Position numbers and translations under genes: made by a program. The notes beneath the pieces were generated by a model, which was not told where the DNA came from, did not search any database, and saw only the letters and a list, made by a program, of their open reading frames with translations. Below, piece after piece: positions 26,494 through 34,936 of a DNA stretch of 64,000 nucleotides. Position 1 is the first letter of the stretch. Each line of letters begins with the position of its first letter. Source of the stretch: Chitinophagales bacterium (GTDB lineage Bacteria; Bacteroidota; Bacteroidia; Chitinophagales; Chitinophagaceae); NCBI GenBank assembly GCA_015655015.1, contig JAATFV010000116.1:186001-250000 (forward strand). The letters are read 5' to 3'.

Positions 26494-27417
26494 TTATTCA
26501 ACGCCATGAACCCAGAAACCAAATTTCTTAAACCGGGTAGTATCCTCCCACCAGTTAAGACCAGTATAATATTGTTTATTTTTAGCGCCGGCCTGGGACT
26601 GTAAAGGTGACAGCACCTTGTTGCCGGACCGCCTGGCGCTGAGTATGGAAGTCTCAGGAACTACGGCATCGATATGCCCGGAATTATTCATATTGATTCT
26701 TTGTGCAACGATGATCCCCGGCACTCCATTATTCACCTCGTTCTGCATCAGCGTAAGATCAAAGTACCGCCGCCATCCAAAGGAAGCGCCGTACTTCTCA
26801 AACCAGTCTGTAATCAGATTAGCTGTTAATTCCGTTATAGTCCGGTCGTATAACGGGGTGACATCTTTTCCTTCTTTCAGCTCTGCAAGAGCTGTTTCCG
26901 TCCACCATACACGGGGAAGATAGGCGCCAAGGCAATAGGCGACATCGTACGCATAGATATTACAATACGTGTGCTTTGAATCCGGCGCATACCGGGCACT
27001 GTGTTCTACGTCCAGGTAAGCGATTACCTTATGGATGTCTGATTTTCGTTCGATCGGATCGGTGATGCTGGTCAGGTCAAATTGGACCAGACCCGGTTCA
27101 TTCAGCGGATAAGCCCGTAGATTAATATTCGTTCTGGTCACTATCCTGCCTCCTGTAGGATAATGAACGGGCGGAATATTGGGTGATGCCGTTATGGCCG
27201 GCAGGGACAGCGTCGTCGGTACCAGGTATTTTTCTGAAGAGAATCCCTGTGTTTCTATATTACCCAGTACCGTTTTTACATTCAGCCATCCGGGGACGCT
27301 GTTGCCATTCAAATCCTCCACGACGGTGTCCGGCGGCATGACGGCCAGCACATTCTGCTCCCCGGTAAGCGGCTGACTGCGCAGATTGAGAAAATCCGTG
27401 GTAATATAATTGCCCAT
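26494..27417 (-). CDS. SH3-like plus CHAP/NlpC-type cysteine peptidase domain, no signal peptide
   Basis: A 307-residue protein. Residues 1-65 resemble a bacterial SH3 domain (FLNLRSQPLTGEQN, then LNVKTVLGN and GFSSEKYL), and a second SH3-like start follows near residue 95 (NINLRAYP). Residues 140-260 contain YCNIYAYDVAYCLG (Cys152) and NSGHIDAVVPE (His248, Glu255), the usual order of catalytic residues in CHAP/NlpC-type peptidoglycan peptidases and amidases. The absence of a signal peptide suggests either an injected cargo, or a lysin released like those of phages. It is convergent with the eCIS operon and 10 bp upstream of neither; the next upstream gene in its direction (27428-28279) ends 10 bp before its start, so the two are likely one operon. 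Confidence 0.72.
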   Translation of the reverse strand: MGNYITTDFLNLRSQPLTGEQNVLAVMPPDTVVEDLNGNSVPGWLNVKTVLGNIETQGFSSEKYLVPTTLSLPAITASPNIPPVHYPTGGRIVTRTNINLRAYPLNEPGLVQFDLTSITDPIERKSDIHKVIAYLDVEHSARYAPDSKHTYCNIYAYDVAYCLGAYLPRVWWTETALAELKEGKDVTPLYDRTITELTANLITDWFEKYGASFGWRRYFDLTLMQNEVNNGVPGIIVAQRINMNNSGHIDAVVPETSILSARRSGNKVLSPLQSQAGAKNKQYYTGLNWWEDTTRFKKFGFWVHGVE

Positions 27418-27427
27418 ACCTTGTTAT

Positions 27428-28279
27428 TTATTCTTTTACAAAAGGTTCGTTATTGTCGGGCTGGTCAGGGCCATCCGATACGACATCACTCACATCTTTT
27501 ATCTCCCCGGAGCCGGCTGTTTTGTCATCAGCCGCTCCTCCAGCCCCCGCAGCCGCCCCCGCCTGGTCTTTTCCATCGGCGCCCGTCTTGTCTGTGTCGT
27601 GCTTTTCCAGCTTGTTGGGCCTGTCCTGCGCGGGTTTTAATAATACGTCAAATACTTCTTTCAGCTTCAGGGTAGCCCGGTCGGTAAATAATCCGGTTAA
27701 TACAGAAAGGGTCATTACGCCATATAGGTTGATATTGGTGGAGTCATCGCTCATGTTTAAAAATCCACCCCGGAATACAAAGTACATCCCGATGGCTAAA
27801 GCAGCTGCGGTGAAAGGCTTGACGCAGTACCACAGAAGCCAGCTCTTCTTAAATTTTCCGGCGCCTACAAAAGTGGTAAAGGAAGTTGCGATATAGATCA
27901 TGTTCCCTAAAAATCCGGCGGTCGCGACCAGGAGCAGGAGGATGGTGTTAAGGTGGATGAGCCCCGGATATAACTCAGTAGATGGGATTTTCGCCAGATC
28001 CTCTTTTACCGTGGAGTCGGATGATGGGATACCTGCCAGTTGAACGTGAAAAAGCTTGTTGACGTAAAGAGGCCTGATTTTCTCTTTGGGGGAAGGAAGC
28101 CTGTCCGGCCAGAATGCTATAATGAAAAAGCAGCAGGCCGCAGTAAGAAGGATCATGATAATCCCTGCCCACCATTTTCCTGTGGCAGTGATCTCACTTC
28201 CATTACCGTTTTCGGGAATTTGCGTTACGGGCGCAATCGGGTTATCGCCCGTTGAGTTGTCGTTTTTTTCTATGGGCAT
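27428..28279 (-). CDS. Multi-pass membrane protein next to the eCIS
   Basis: A 283-residue protein with about four hydrophobic segments: KWWAGIIMILLTAACCFFII (from residue 34), then a helix around 107-130 (NTILLLLVATAGFLGNMIYI), one around 146-168, and a weaker one around 182-200. The N- and C-termini are polar; the C-terminal 60 residues are rich in Gly, Ala and Asp (AGAAAGAGGAADD) and disordered. I do not recognise a family. Its stop lies 10 bp before the start of the SH3 peptidase gene, so the two are probably co-transcribed from a promoter in 28280-28529. A holin-like or release role beside the peptidase is conceivable but not shown. Confidence 0.7.
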   Translation of the reverse strand: MPIEKNDNSTGDNPIAPVTQIPENGNGSEITATGKWWAGIIMILLTAACCFFIIAFWPDRLPSPKEKIRPLYVNKLFHVQLAGIPSSDSTVKEDLAKIPSTELYPGLIHLNTILLLLVATAGFLGNMIYIATSFTTFVGAGKFKKSWLLWYCVKPFTAAALAIGMYFVFRGGFLNMSDDSTNINLYGVMTLSVLTGLFTDRATLKLKEVFDVLLKPAQDRPNKLEKHDTDKTGADGKDQAGAAAGAGGAADDKTAGSGEIKDVSDVVSDGPDQPDNNEPFVKE

Positions 28280-28529
28280 AATTAAGAAGTATTAACAGCG
28301 GGGAAGTTCAGGAGATCTGTAAGTGAAAGTAGTAATTTTATTTAAATCCTCACACCGTGAAATGCCCCCTGTCGTTTACTCAGGAAAAAAAGGGTGTTTC
28401 CACGGGGGGATGAGTATTGATAATGAGGTAATTCCAGCTAAAGAGCCCCCCTGCCAGGGGCCAGCTAAAATAAACAGCTAACAAATATGGAAAATTCAAT
28501 AGATCGCATCTCATCCGGAAATTCATGCA

Positions 28530-29603
28530 ATGACTCCAAGGATTTCTGTTATTATTATCTTTTTATGTTTACTGCATCACTCTTCCATTGCCCAATTTTC
28601 CCGGGAGCAACAGGATTTGAATATTACATCTCAAGCAAAAAAACAGGTCATCGACACCATCACTGAATACATTAGTCACGGATACGTCTTTCCGGACATC
28701 GCTATCCGGGTTGTAAAGGCAATAAGAACATTTCAGGAAAGTGGCGATTATGACAAAATACAAGGCAGCAAAGCATTTGCTGATACGGTTAATCATCTGT
28801 TGATGAGCATTAGCAATGACAAGCATTTATCGATCTTATTTAGCCACAATATTGTTCCTCCGAAGACAGATAAGGAAATGCCTTTGCCGGATTTCATTAA
28901 GCAGTTTGCCGTGGAAACCAATTATGGATTCAAGAAAATTGATATACTCGAAGGCAACATTGGTTATATAAATATCATGGGCTTTTTCCCTTTTGACGAG
29001 GCTACTGATAACGCAATTGCCGCATTTAATTTTTTAGCCAATACCCAGGCAATGATCATAGACTTGCGGAACAATAATGGCGGAGTCGGCGGCCTGGCCA
29101 ACTTTATATTGAGCTATTTTTTTGACCAAAGACCGGTAGAATTCCTGGAAGTCAATTTTCGGAAGAACAGCCGTGTTGAACAATCCTGGTCATCCTTTTA
29201 TGTTCCGGGCAAAAGATATCTTGGGAAGCCTGTCTTTGTATTAACAAGCCATGCGACGTTTTCCGCAGGAGAAGCTTTTGCCTATATCTTGCAATCACAG
29301 AACAGGGCTACAATTGTAGGGGAAACTACCGGAGGAGGCGCAAATGCCGGAGATCTGGTGCGCGTCAATGACCATTTTGTCATGAACCTGCCCGTCGGCC
29401 GGCCCGTCAGTCCGATAACAAAGGCAAATTGGGAAGGAGTAGGCGTCAAACCCGATATACCAATAGCACAGGATAAAGCACTCAGTACTGCCCATATTGA
29501 AGCTTTGCAACGATTGGTTGACACGACAACCGATGAAAAGACGAAAGATCACCTTAAGGCCATTCTTAAACAAATTCAATCAGCCATCCCCACCTTACAA
29601 TAG
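28530..29603 (+). CDS. S41 family peptidase, IRBP/Tricorn-like type, exported
   Basis: A 357-residue serine peptidase with a signal peptide (residues 1-22, MTPRISVIIIFLCLLHHSSI then AQ). The N-terminal helical domain (25-110) and the catalytic domain from YINIMGFFPF onward match the S41 group that has an N-terminal domain and no PDZ. The nucleophile segment is TSHATFSAGEAFAY (Ser245), followed by GETTGGGAN; this subgroup lacks the Lys of CtpA-type enzymes. The 250-bp region upstream (28280-28529) carries a short hairpin but no clear promoter. It ends in a 9-bp overlap with the convergent beta-barrel gene. Likely a periplasmic or surface protease. Confidence 0.88.
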   Translation: MTPRISVIIIFLCLLHHSSIAQFSREQQDLNITSQAKKQVIDTITEYISHGYVFPDIAIRVVKAIRTFQESGDYDKIQGSKAFADTVNHLLMSISNDKHLSILFSHNIVPPKTDKEMPLPDFIKQFAVETNYGFKKIDILEGNIGYINIMGFFPFDEATDNAIAAFNFLANTQAMIIDLRNNNGGVGGLANFILSYFFDQRPVEFLEVNFRKNSRVEQSWSSFYVPGKRYLGKPVFVLTSHATFSAGEAFAYILQSQNRATIVGETTGGGANAGDLVRVNDHFVMNLPVGRPVSPITKANWEGVGVKPDIPIAQDKALSTAHIEALQRLVDTTTDEKTKDHLKAILKQIQSAIPTLQ

Positions 29604-30146
29604 CAACCCTATTTTAAAGGACCATTGCCTGTTGCGATAATCATAACGGGTGACATCCGGATAGGTCTTCGCATCCTCTTTTAATTCTTTATAACTATAT
29701 CCTGCCGAGAGGAACAAGTACTGGTCCTTCTTCCCCCCGTCAGGCAGTTTTATTTTATATCCCACCCCCGCGCTCCAGTACGGGCCCAGCAAAAATTTAC
29801 TGGAAGTAAAGCTGTTATCATAATACCCCTCCGGACGGTGATAAACAGGGCAACTGATACCGGCATCCAGGCTTACAAAAAAACCGTTCCTTCCCGGCAT
29901 CAGCTCCTTTGTTACCGACAGGAACACGGGGAGACTTCTGAACCGGTAATAGTCCAGGCCCACTCCTGCGCCCAGGAACCAGGATCCCTTACCAGCCCCG
30001 TTGATGGTTCCAAACTGGCCATAACTTCCAGCCTGCCCGCTCAACAGCCCCACATATTCAACGGACCTGAATTTCCAGGAAGATTGGGACAAACCGACTG
30101 TTGAGAATAGGGATCCCAGGCAGACGATCACCAGGCATTTTTTCAT
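29595..30146 (-). CDS. Small outer-membrane beta-barrel-like protein
   Basis: A 183-residue protein with a signal peptide (MKKCLVIVCLGSLFSTVGLS, residues 1-20) and alternating beta strands rich in Gly, Tyr and Phe (WFLGAGVGLDYYRF, LLGPYWSAGVGYKIKL, QYLFLSAGYSYKEL). It ends with the strand WSFKIGLLL, as in outer-membrane barrels. Function is unknown. It follows the LVIVD lipoprotein gene by 3 bp, so the two are likely co-transcribed, and its last 9 bp overlap the end of the S41 gene. Confidence 0.75.
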   Translation of the reverse strand: MKKCLVIVCLGSLFSTVGLSQSSWKFRSVEYVGLLSGQAGSYGQFGTINGAGKGSWFLGAGVGLDYYRFRSLPVFLSVTKELMPGRNGFFVSLDAGISCPVYHRPEGYYDNSFTSSKFLLGPYWSAGVGYKIKLPDGGKKDQYLFLSAGYSYKELKEDAKTYPDVTRYDYRNRQWSFKIGLLL

Positions 30147-30149
30147 AGA

Positions 30150-31442
30150 CTATTTCTTTACAGATAAGAAACTTAATAAACGGATGTCATGAATATTGCT
30201 GTAATCGTATTGGTACAGGCCCGAAGTAGTAGTCACATACAAATGCTGGTTGACGGCGATCACATCTGAAGCCGTCGTTTGCCCGATCTGTGTAATGAAT
30301 AAAAGGTTGGACGGATCGCTGGCGTCATACAGCTTTACGCCTTCTGCGCCATCACATACGAAGAGCAGGTTATTGTCCTTACAGAGCCCTCCGGGTTTCG
30401 TCATGGGATAAGTCTTTATCAGGCTGGGCGTTTGCAGGTTCTGCACATCCACCACATCCAGCTCGTTGCTGGCGCCCCCGCAGGTAGTTCCGGCATGCAG
30501 GGTGACGTAAGCATAATTGCCGTCAGCTACTACCGGATCACAGGCACGGCCATGTGTAAATGTACCTGCGCTCACAGGATTGCCGGGACTGCTGATATCA
30601 TAAATATACACGCCTTCCTGGGATCCTAAAAACAATTTGTCATTGAAAGGATAAATCGTCTCCAGGTCATAACCCGCATAGACGGTGTTTTTCAGTGCAG
30701 GGCTGGGTGTATTGGTGGCGTCCACGACCCCGAGAGAATGCCGTTCACTGATGGTATAGATATAATTATTGGTAAGGACCATCTTGGCCATCGATCCCGC
30801 TATGCCGGTGCCGCTGCCTCCTCCGGAGGAAGAGGACGCGAGTGTATAAGTACCATTGAACGGAGTATAGTAAACAAGCCCGCCGCCCAGGGATTTTGGA
30901 GCATCGGTGCTGAAGGAGGTATCCTTTGTTATATAACCCGTAATGATCAGGCTGCTATCCGAGATAACTCCGTTGTTGACGGTCATATATCCTCCCAATC
31001 CTTCATACCGGTCCAGGAATACATTATGGGCAGTACCGGTCACATTGACATTGGAAGGATTGGATATATCTATGGCCAGCAGGTCCCGGTACATATCCGC
31101 ATATAAGGTATTTCCCTTTATAGCAATCTCCTCATTGCCCGGAATATTCAGGAAAGCCGTCTGCCGGGGGTGGGCAGGATCACTGTTATCGATAACATGA
31201 ATACCTTTTTCCGGCTCATTCAGGTAGATAAAGGGGTCTTTCAAATAGAGCCTGCCGATCGTGTCGATCGACTGTGTCGGGCTGCCCTTGATATTACCCA
31301 GAACGGTGGTTTTCAGGGTATATACCGGCCTGACGATCGTATAGCTCTTGGTAACCTTATCCTTGAAACACCCGGATAATAAGAGCAGGAGGAAGCCTCC
31401 TGTGAGAAGACGGAGTCTGCTGGGAGTAATGTTTATCATCAT
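30150..31442 (-). CDS. LVIVD-repeat lipoprotein (beta-propeller)
   Basis: A 430-residue surface lipoprotein. The signal ends in a lipobox (LLLLLSGCF, Cys25 from the start used). The body is built of repeats with a central GIHVIDNSDPAHP, LLAIDISNPSN, GVYIYDISSPGNP and VKLYDASDPSN, the LVIVD pattern of propeller-like repeats. The start is at 31442 (or 31439): a longer frame reaching 31715 is not credible, since its first 91 residues run antisense to the HAD gene and lack a signal. It is divergent from the HAD phosphatase gene, with 109 bp between. Confidence 0.88.
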   Translation of the reverse strand: MMINITPSRLRLLTGGFLLLLLSGCFKDKVTKSYTIVRPVYTLKTTVLGNIKGSPTQSIDTIGRLYLKDPFIYLNEPEKGIHVIDNSDPAHPRQTAFLNIPGNEEIAIKGNTLYADMYRDLLAIDISNPSNVNVTGTAHNVFLDRYEGLGGYMTVNNGVISDSSLIITGYITKDTSFSTDAPKSLGGGLVYYTPFNGTYTLASSSSGGGSGTGIAGSMAKMVLTNNYIYTISERHSLGVVDATNTPSPALKNTVYAGYDLETIYPFNDKLFLGSQEGVYIYDISSPGNPVSAGTFTHGRACDPVVADGNYAYVTLHAGTTCGGASNELDVVDVQNLQTPSLIKTYPMTKPGGLCKDNNLLFVCDGAEGVKLYDASDPSNLLFITQIGQTTASDVIAVNQHLYVTTTSGLYQYDYSNIHDIRLLSFLSVKK

Positions 31443-31551
31443 AGAAGCAGTTTTGTTTTTGCTGACAAGGCATTTGGAAATATCGTTGCACGGACCGGAA
31501 GAACTTAACCGGGAGTTTCTTGTTACATTAGAGGATAATTTATAAAATCGT

Positions 31552-32184
31552 ATGGTTATGACACTTACAACAACACCGGTAACCGCCTTATTTCTGGACA
31601 TCGGAGGGGTAATGCTTACCAATGGCTGGGACAGGCGCGCCCGGGAAGCAGCGGCCAAACATTTTGGACTGGATCTGGCTGAGCTGAGCGACCGGCACCG
31701 GATGACCTTCGACACTTATGAATCCGGCAAGTTAAGCCTGGATGAATATTTGACCCGGGTAGTCTTTTACGAGAACCGGCCTTTTACCATAGAGCAGTTC
31801 CGGGAATTCATGTTCGCCCAGTCGGTGGCCTATCCGGAAATGATCACAATGGTCTGTCAGCTCAAGGCAAAATATGGACTGAAAATAGCGGTAGTGAATA
31901 ATGAGGGCCGGGAGCTGAACGAACACCGGATCCGGAAGTTCAAGCTCAATGAGTTCGTGGATTTCTTCATTTCGTCCTGTTTTGTCCATTTCCGGAAGCC
32001 GGATGCGGATATCTGGAAAGTGGCCCTGGATATAGCCCAGGTTCCGCTGGATCAGGTGGTCTATATAGATGATCGCCCGATGTTCGTACAAGTGGCCGAA
32101 GGTTTGGGCCTGAGAGGGATCGCTCATAAAAAATATGAACAGACCCGGGATGCGCTGGCAGCGATGGGTTTGGTGCTGGATTGA
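31552..32184 (+). CDS. HAD-IA family phosphatase
   Basis: A 210-residue haloacid-dehalogenase-like hydrolase. Motif I is FLDIGGVM (Asp16), typical of the YihX-like subgroup with Gly at the second acidic position; motif II is AVVNNEG, motif III the Lys of FRKPDADIW, and motif IV YIDDRPMFV. The cap between motifs I and II is short and helical. The substrate cannot be told; sugar phosphates are common for this group. Starts at 31552 and 31558 are both possible. A strong hairpin follows the stop by 8 bp. Confidence 0.88.
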   Translation: MVMTLTTTPVTALFLDIGGVMLTNGWDRRAREAAAKHFGLDLAELSDRHRMTFDTYESGKLSLDEYLTRVVFYENRPFTIEQFREFMFAQSVAYPEMITMVCQLKAKYGLKIAVVNNEGRELNEHRIRKFKLNEFVDFFISSCFVHFRKPDADIWKVALDIAQVPLDQVVYIDDRPMFVQVAEGLGLRGIAHKKYEQTRDALAAMGLVLD

Positions 32185-32192
32185 TGAAATAA

Positions 32193-32222
32193 GCGGCCAT
32201 GCCGTTGGTTTGGTATGGCCGC
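32193..32222. terminator. Bidirectional terminator between the HAD and TolC genes
   Basis: An 11-bp stem (32193-32203 pairing with 32212-32222, one G-U pair, GC-rich) with an 8-base loop lies between two convergent genes, 8 bp after the HAD stop. The T-run after it is weak on both strands, so termination rests mainly on the stem. Confidence 0.65.
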
Positions 32223-32225
32223 CTA

Positions 32226-32257
32226 TTTGTATTGTCCTTACTTTGTATTGTCCTTAC
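32226..32257 (+). repeat. Perfect 16-bp tandem duplication across the TolC stop codon
   Basis: Bases 32226-32241 are repeated exactly at 32242-32257. The second copy contains the TAA stop of the TolC-like gene (32254-32256, minus strand). The duplication leaves the protein unchanged and is probably recent. Confidence 0.9.
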
Positions 32258-33651
32258 TGCGTAATACTCCCCGTAAAGAAGTCGATCGCCTTTTTCTGCA
32301 GCATCATATTGATGGAAGCCTGTATCTTGTTCTGCTGCGCCTGCAGCAGAACCTGCTGGGAATTTGACTCCGTAATGAAGTCCGTAGCCCCTTCCTGGTA
32401 TCGACCGTTGACGGCATCATAAGCTTCCTTTGCCGCCGTCAGGCCTTTACCGACGGTCTCCATCTGCTGTACGGCATTGACATAATCGTTATGGGCCATT
32501 TTAATGCTGGTCACGATGCTGATATGCGTATCCTGCAGGTCGATCCGGGCATTGTCCGCCAGGATCTTAGCCGTCGCCACATTGGACTTGGTAAAATACC
32601 GGTCGAAGATATTCCAGGTCGCGTTGACCCCTACCAGGCCATAGGTATTCTTATACAATTGAGTGAATATGGAAGTCTGGGAGGCAGGCTTGCTGCCGAC
32701 GCCGTCCAGATCAAGCGTATTGAACCATCCCCCGTTATTATAAAAGCCGGCTCCCAGGCTGACCGTCGGCAGATAACCGCTCCGGAACTTCTTAATGTTC
32801 CAGTCACTGTACTGGACATTCAGCATGGCCGTGTGGAGGTCCACCCGCTCCTGCAAACCTTCCTGCACCAGGGCATCCTGGTTGCCATACCGGGTAGCGT
32901 CCGGGTTGTCGTCTATCGTCATGTCTTCCAGATCATAGTTCTCGCTGGAATCGATCCGCAGTTTCTGAAACAATGCGATCTTATCATTCTGCATGCGGCT
33001 CTTTGCATTGATCAGCAATAACTTGTCGCTGCTGGTCTGTGCCTGCTGCTGATAAAGGTCGGTCCTGGCCCTGCGCCCGACGTCCGTGAGCGCCGTCAGC
33101 TGGTCTTCTCTTTTCAGGGAAGTAACCAGGTTGTTGCTGTCCAGGTCAACGATCTTCCGGTCCAGCAGGACCTGCAAATAGGATTGCGTGATATCAAGCT
33201 CTATCTCCTGTTTGGCCCTTTGCAGGGTCAGGCCGGCCATCTGCTGGTTTAGTTTGGCGGCCTTCCAATTCGAATAATTGTAATACCCCGTGAAAATATT
33301 CAGGCTGCTGCTCAGCTGATAGTTATACTGGCTGCGTCCCATATTCGCCAGGATAGGACTTGTCGAAGAATAAAAATTATTACCCCGGTCATAATTGTAG
33401 CCCCCGCCGGCGGCCAGGTTGGGAAGATACTGGCCATAGGCGGCGAGCACCTGGGCGCCTGTGATCGCCACATCGTTATTCCCTTTCAAAACGGTGGTCG
33501 ATAGCTGCAATGCCATATCGATACAGTCCTTTAAACTCAATATCTTCACAGGAGGAGCGGCCATGATCCCGGAAGCGGCCATGGTCTTACCGCAAAACAA
33601 TATCGAAACGGCGGTGAACGCCGGTAGAAGGAGCATTTTTTTATTGATCAT
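32254..33651 (-). CDS. TolC-family outer-membrane channel of an RND efflux operon
   Basis: A 465-residue outer-membrane efflux protein with a signal peptide (to about residue 26, KTMAAS). The body has the two long helical halves of TolC: KILSLKDCIDMALQLSTTVL near the start, VLAAYGQYLPNL, the ANARIDLQDTHISIVTSIKM helix, and GLTAAKEAYDAVNGRYQEGA near the end. It is the last gene of a three-gene operon with the adaptor (105 bp upstream) and permease, and completes a trans-envelope pump. Its stop codon lies in the 16-bp duplication. Confidence 0.92.
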   Translation of the reverse strand: MINKKMLLLPAFTAVSILFCGKTMAASGIMAAPPVKILSLKDCIDMALQLSTTVLKGNNDVAITGAQVLAAYGQYLPNLAAGGGYNYDRGNNFYSSTSPILANMGRSQYNYQLSSSLNIFTGYYNYSNWKAAKLNQQMAGLTLQRAKQEIELDITQSYLQVLLDRKIVDLDSNNLVTSLKREDQLTALTDVGRRARTDLYQQQAQTSSDKLLLINAKSRMQNDKIALFQKLRIDSSENYDLEDMTIDDNPDATRYGNQDALVQEGLQERVDLHTAMLNVQYSDWNIKKFRSGYLPTVSLGAGFYNNGGWFNTLDLDGVGSKPASQTSIFTQLYKNTYGLVGVNATWNIFDRYFTKSNVATAKILADNARIDLQDTHISIVTSIKMAHNDYVNAVQQMETVGKGLTAAKEAYDAVNGRYQEGATDFITESNSQQVLLQAQQNKIQASINMMLQKKAIDFFTGSITQ

Positions 33652-33756
33652 TAAGAATGCCTTTTATTATTTATTCTTTAAGAATTTTTTCAGCCTTTAG
33701 AATTTAAGTATCCAGCCATACCAGCTTCATTAAGCTTCGCGGCTGTATAACTGTCC

Positions 33757-34866
33757 TTACATCTGCACCTTCACCTTCTGGTTTTCCTTCAGCTCCGGGC
33801 TGACATTAAGACCGATGAGGTCTCCTTTTTGAATGCCGCTGCGGATCGACACGAAAGTGCCGTCATTTTTCCCGACAACGACGGGTTGGTAGTGCAGCTG
33901 ATGCAGGCTGTCCAGCACCGGCACGAAATACTTTCCGCTCCGGACGACCAGCGCTTCGGCAGGGATGGCTAGGGTCTTCAGATCGGGGGCCGGCACGGTC
34001 ACCTGCAGATACCCGCCAGGGATAAGCTCTTTTTTCGTATTGGCGACGTCGATCTCCACCAGCATCATCCTTGTCTTGGGATCCAGCTCACCGGCGATAC
34101 GGGTCACCTTTGCGGCCATCTGCCAGTCGGGACGGTCCGTAGTGGTGATGGTCACCGGATAACCATTATGCAGGAAAGCGGCGTCTATCTGTGGCACGTA
34201 GATGTAGATGCGGATCCTGTCGAGCTGTGAGATCGTGACGACAGGCTGGGCGCTGGTCTGTGAATTGGTGGCGTTCTGCACCAGGGCGCCGGGATCGGCA
34301 AAACGGGCCGTGATCGTGCCGGAGAAAGGCGCAGTCAGATTCTTATACGCCATCTGCTCCTTCAGGGAAGCAACCTGCGCCTGAGCCATCTTCACCGATG
34401 TTTCGGTAGCTTCGGCATCCTCCTTGGAAATATATTCTTTCTGCACGAGCGTCTGGTCGCGCTTGGCGATCTTCTGCTTGTTTTCCAGGTCGGCCAACGC
34501 TGCGTTATAGGCCTGGTCCGTCTCAGGGGAGATAATGGTCGCGAGAAGCTGACCTTCCCGAACGTTGTCGCCCTTGTCCACCAGGATCTTGTTCATATAC
34601 CCGCTGGTCTTGGCATAGAGGGTTGTCGTCTGGTAAGGCCGGGCTTCTCCGATGAAAACCAGCCCTTTGTCGGTAGAGGTAATCCCGGCACGGGTGGCTC
34701 TTACGGCGGGGCCTTCCTTGGCCAGCTGGACCCTGTTTTCCGTCTCCCCTGCCAGGGATGACTGCTGCTTCAGGGTCATAAAGGTGAATCCGAAGGCGGC
34801 GAGTGCTACAAGAAGTAATCCGCCCACCCAAATTTTCCATCCTGTTTTGTTTGTGTTGCTGCTCAT
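33757..34866 (-). CDS. RND efflux periplasmic adaptor (membrane fusion protein)
   Basis: A 369-residue MFP. An N-terminal membrane anchor (residues 12-29, WVGGLLLVALAAFGFTFM) is followed by the lipoyl domain start (TLYAKTSGYMNKILVDKGDNVREGQLLATI), a helical hairpin with QTLVQKEYISKEDAEATE, and the second lipoyl half LTAPFSGTITARFADPGALV. Beta-barrel and membrane-proximal domains end EALVVRSGKYFVPV. It links the permease to TolC. The gene starts 70 bp after the permease stop. Confidence 0.93.
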   Translation of the reverse strand: MSSNTNKTGWKIWVGGLLLVALAAFGFTFMTLKQQSSLAGETENRVQLAKEGPAVRATRAGITSTDKGLVFIGEARPYQTTTLYAKTSGYMNKILVDKGDNVREGQLLATIISPETDQAYNAALADLENKQKIAKRDQTLVQKEYISKEDAEATETSVKMAQAQVASLKEQMAYKNLTAPFSGTITARFADPGALVQNATNSQTSAQPVVTISQLDRIRIYIYVPQIDAAFLHNGYPVTITTTDRPDWQMAAKVTRIAGELDPKTRMMLVEIDVANTKKELIPGGYLQVTVPAPDLKTLAIPAEALVVRSGKYFVPVLDSLHQLHYQPVVVGKNDGTFVSIRSGIQKGDLIGLNVSPELKENQKVKVQM

Positions 34867-34936
34867 AAATTGCTATTTTTTTTCGGCCTGAGGCCCGTGG
34901 TCTTTTTTAATAATGGGCCTTATCCGGCCTGGTTAT

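Noticed and set aside
28448..28460. Hairpin in the gap before the S41 gene
   Set aside because: Five-pair stem with a 3-base loop and no T-run; could be chance in a GC-rich stretch.
31443..31715. N-terminal extension of the LVIVD protein
   Set aside because: It would place 91 residues antisense to the HAD gene before a clear lipoprotein signal peptide that starts at 31442 or 31439.
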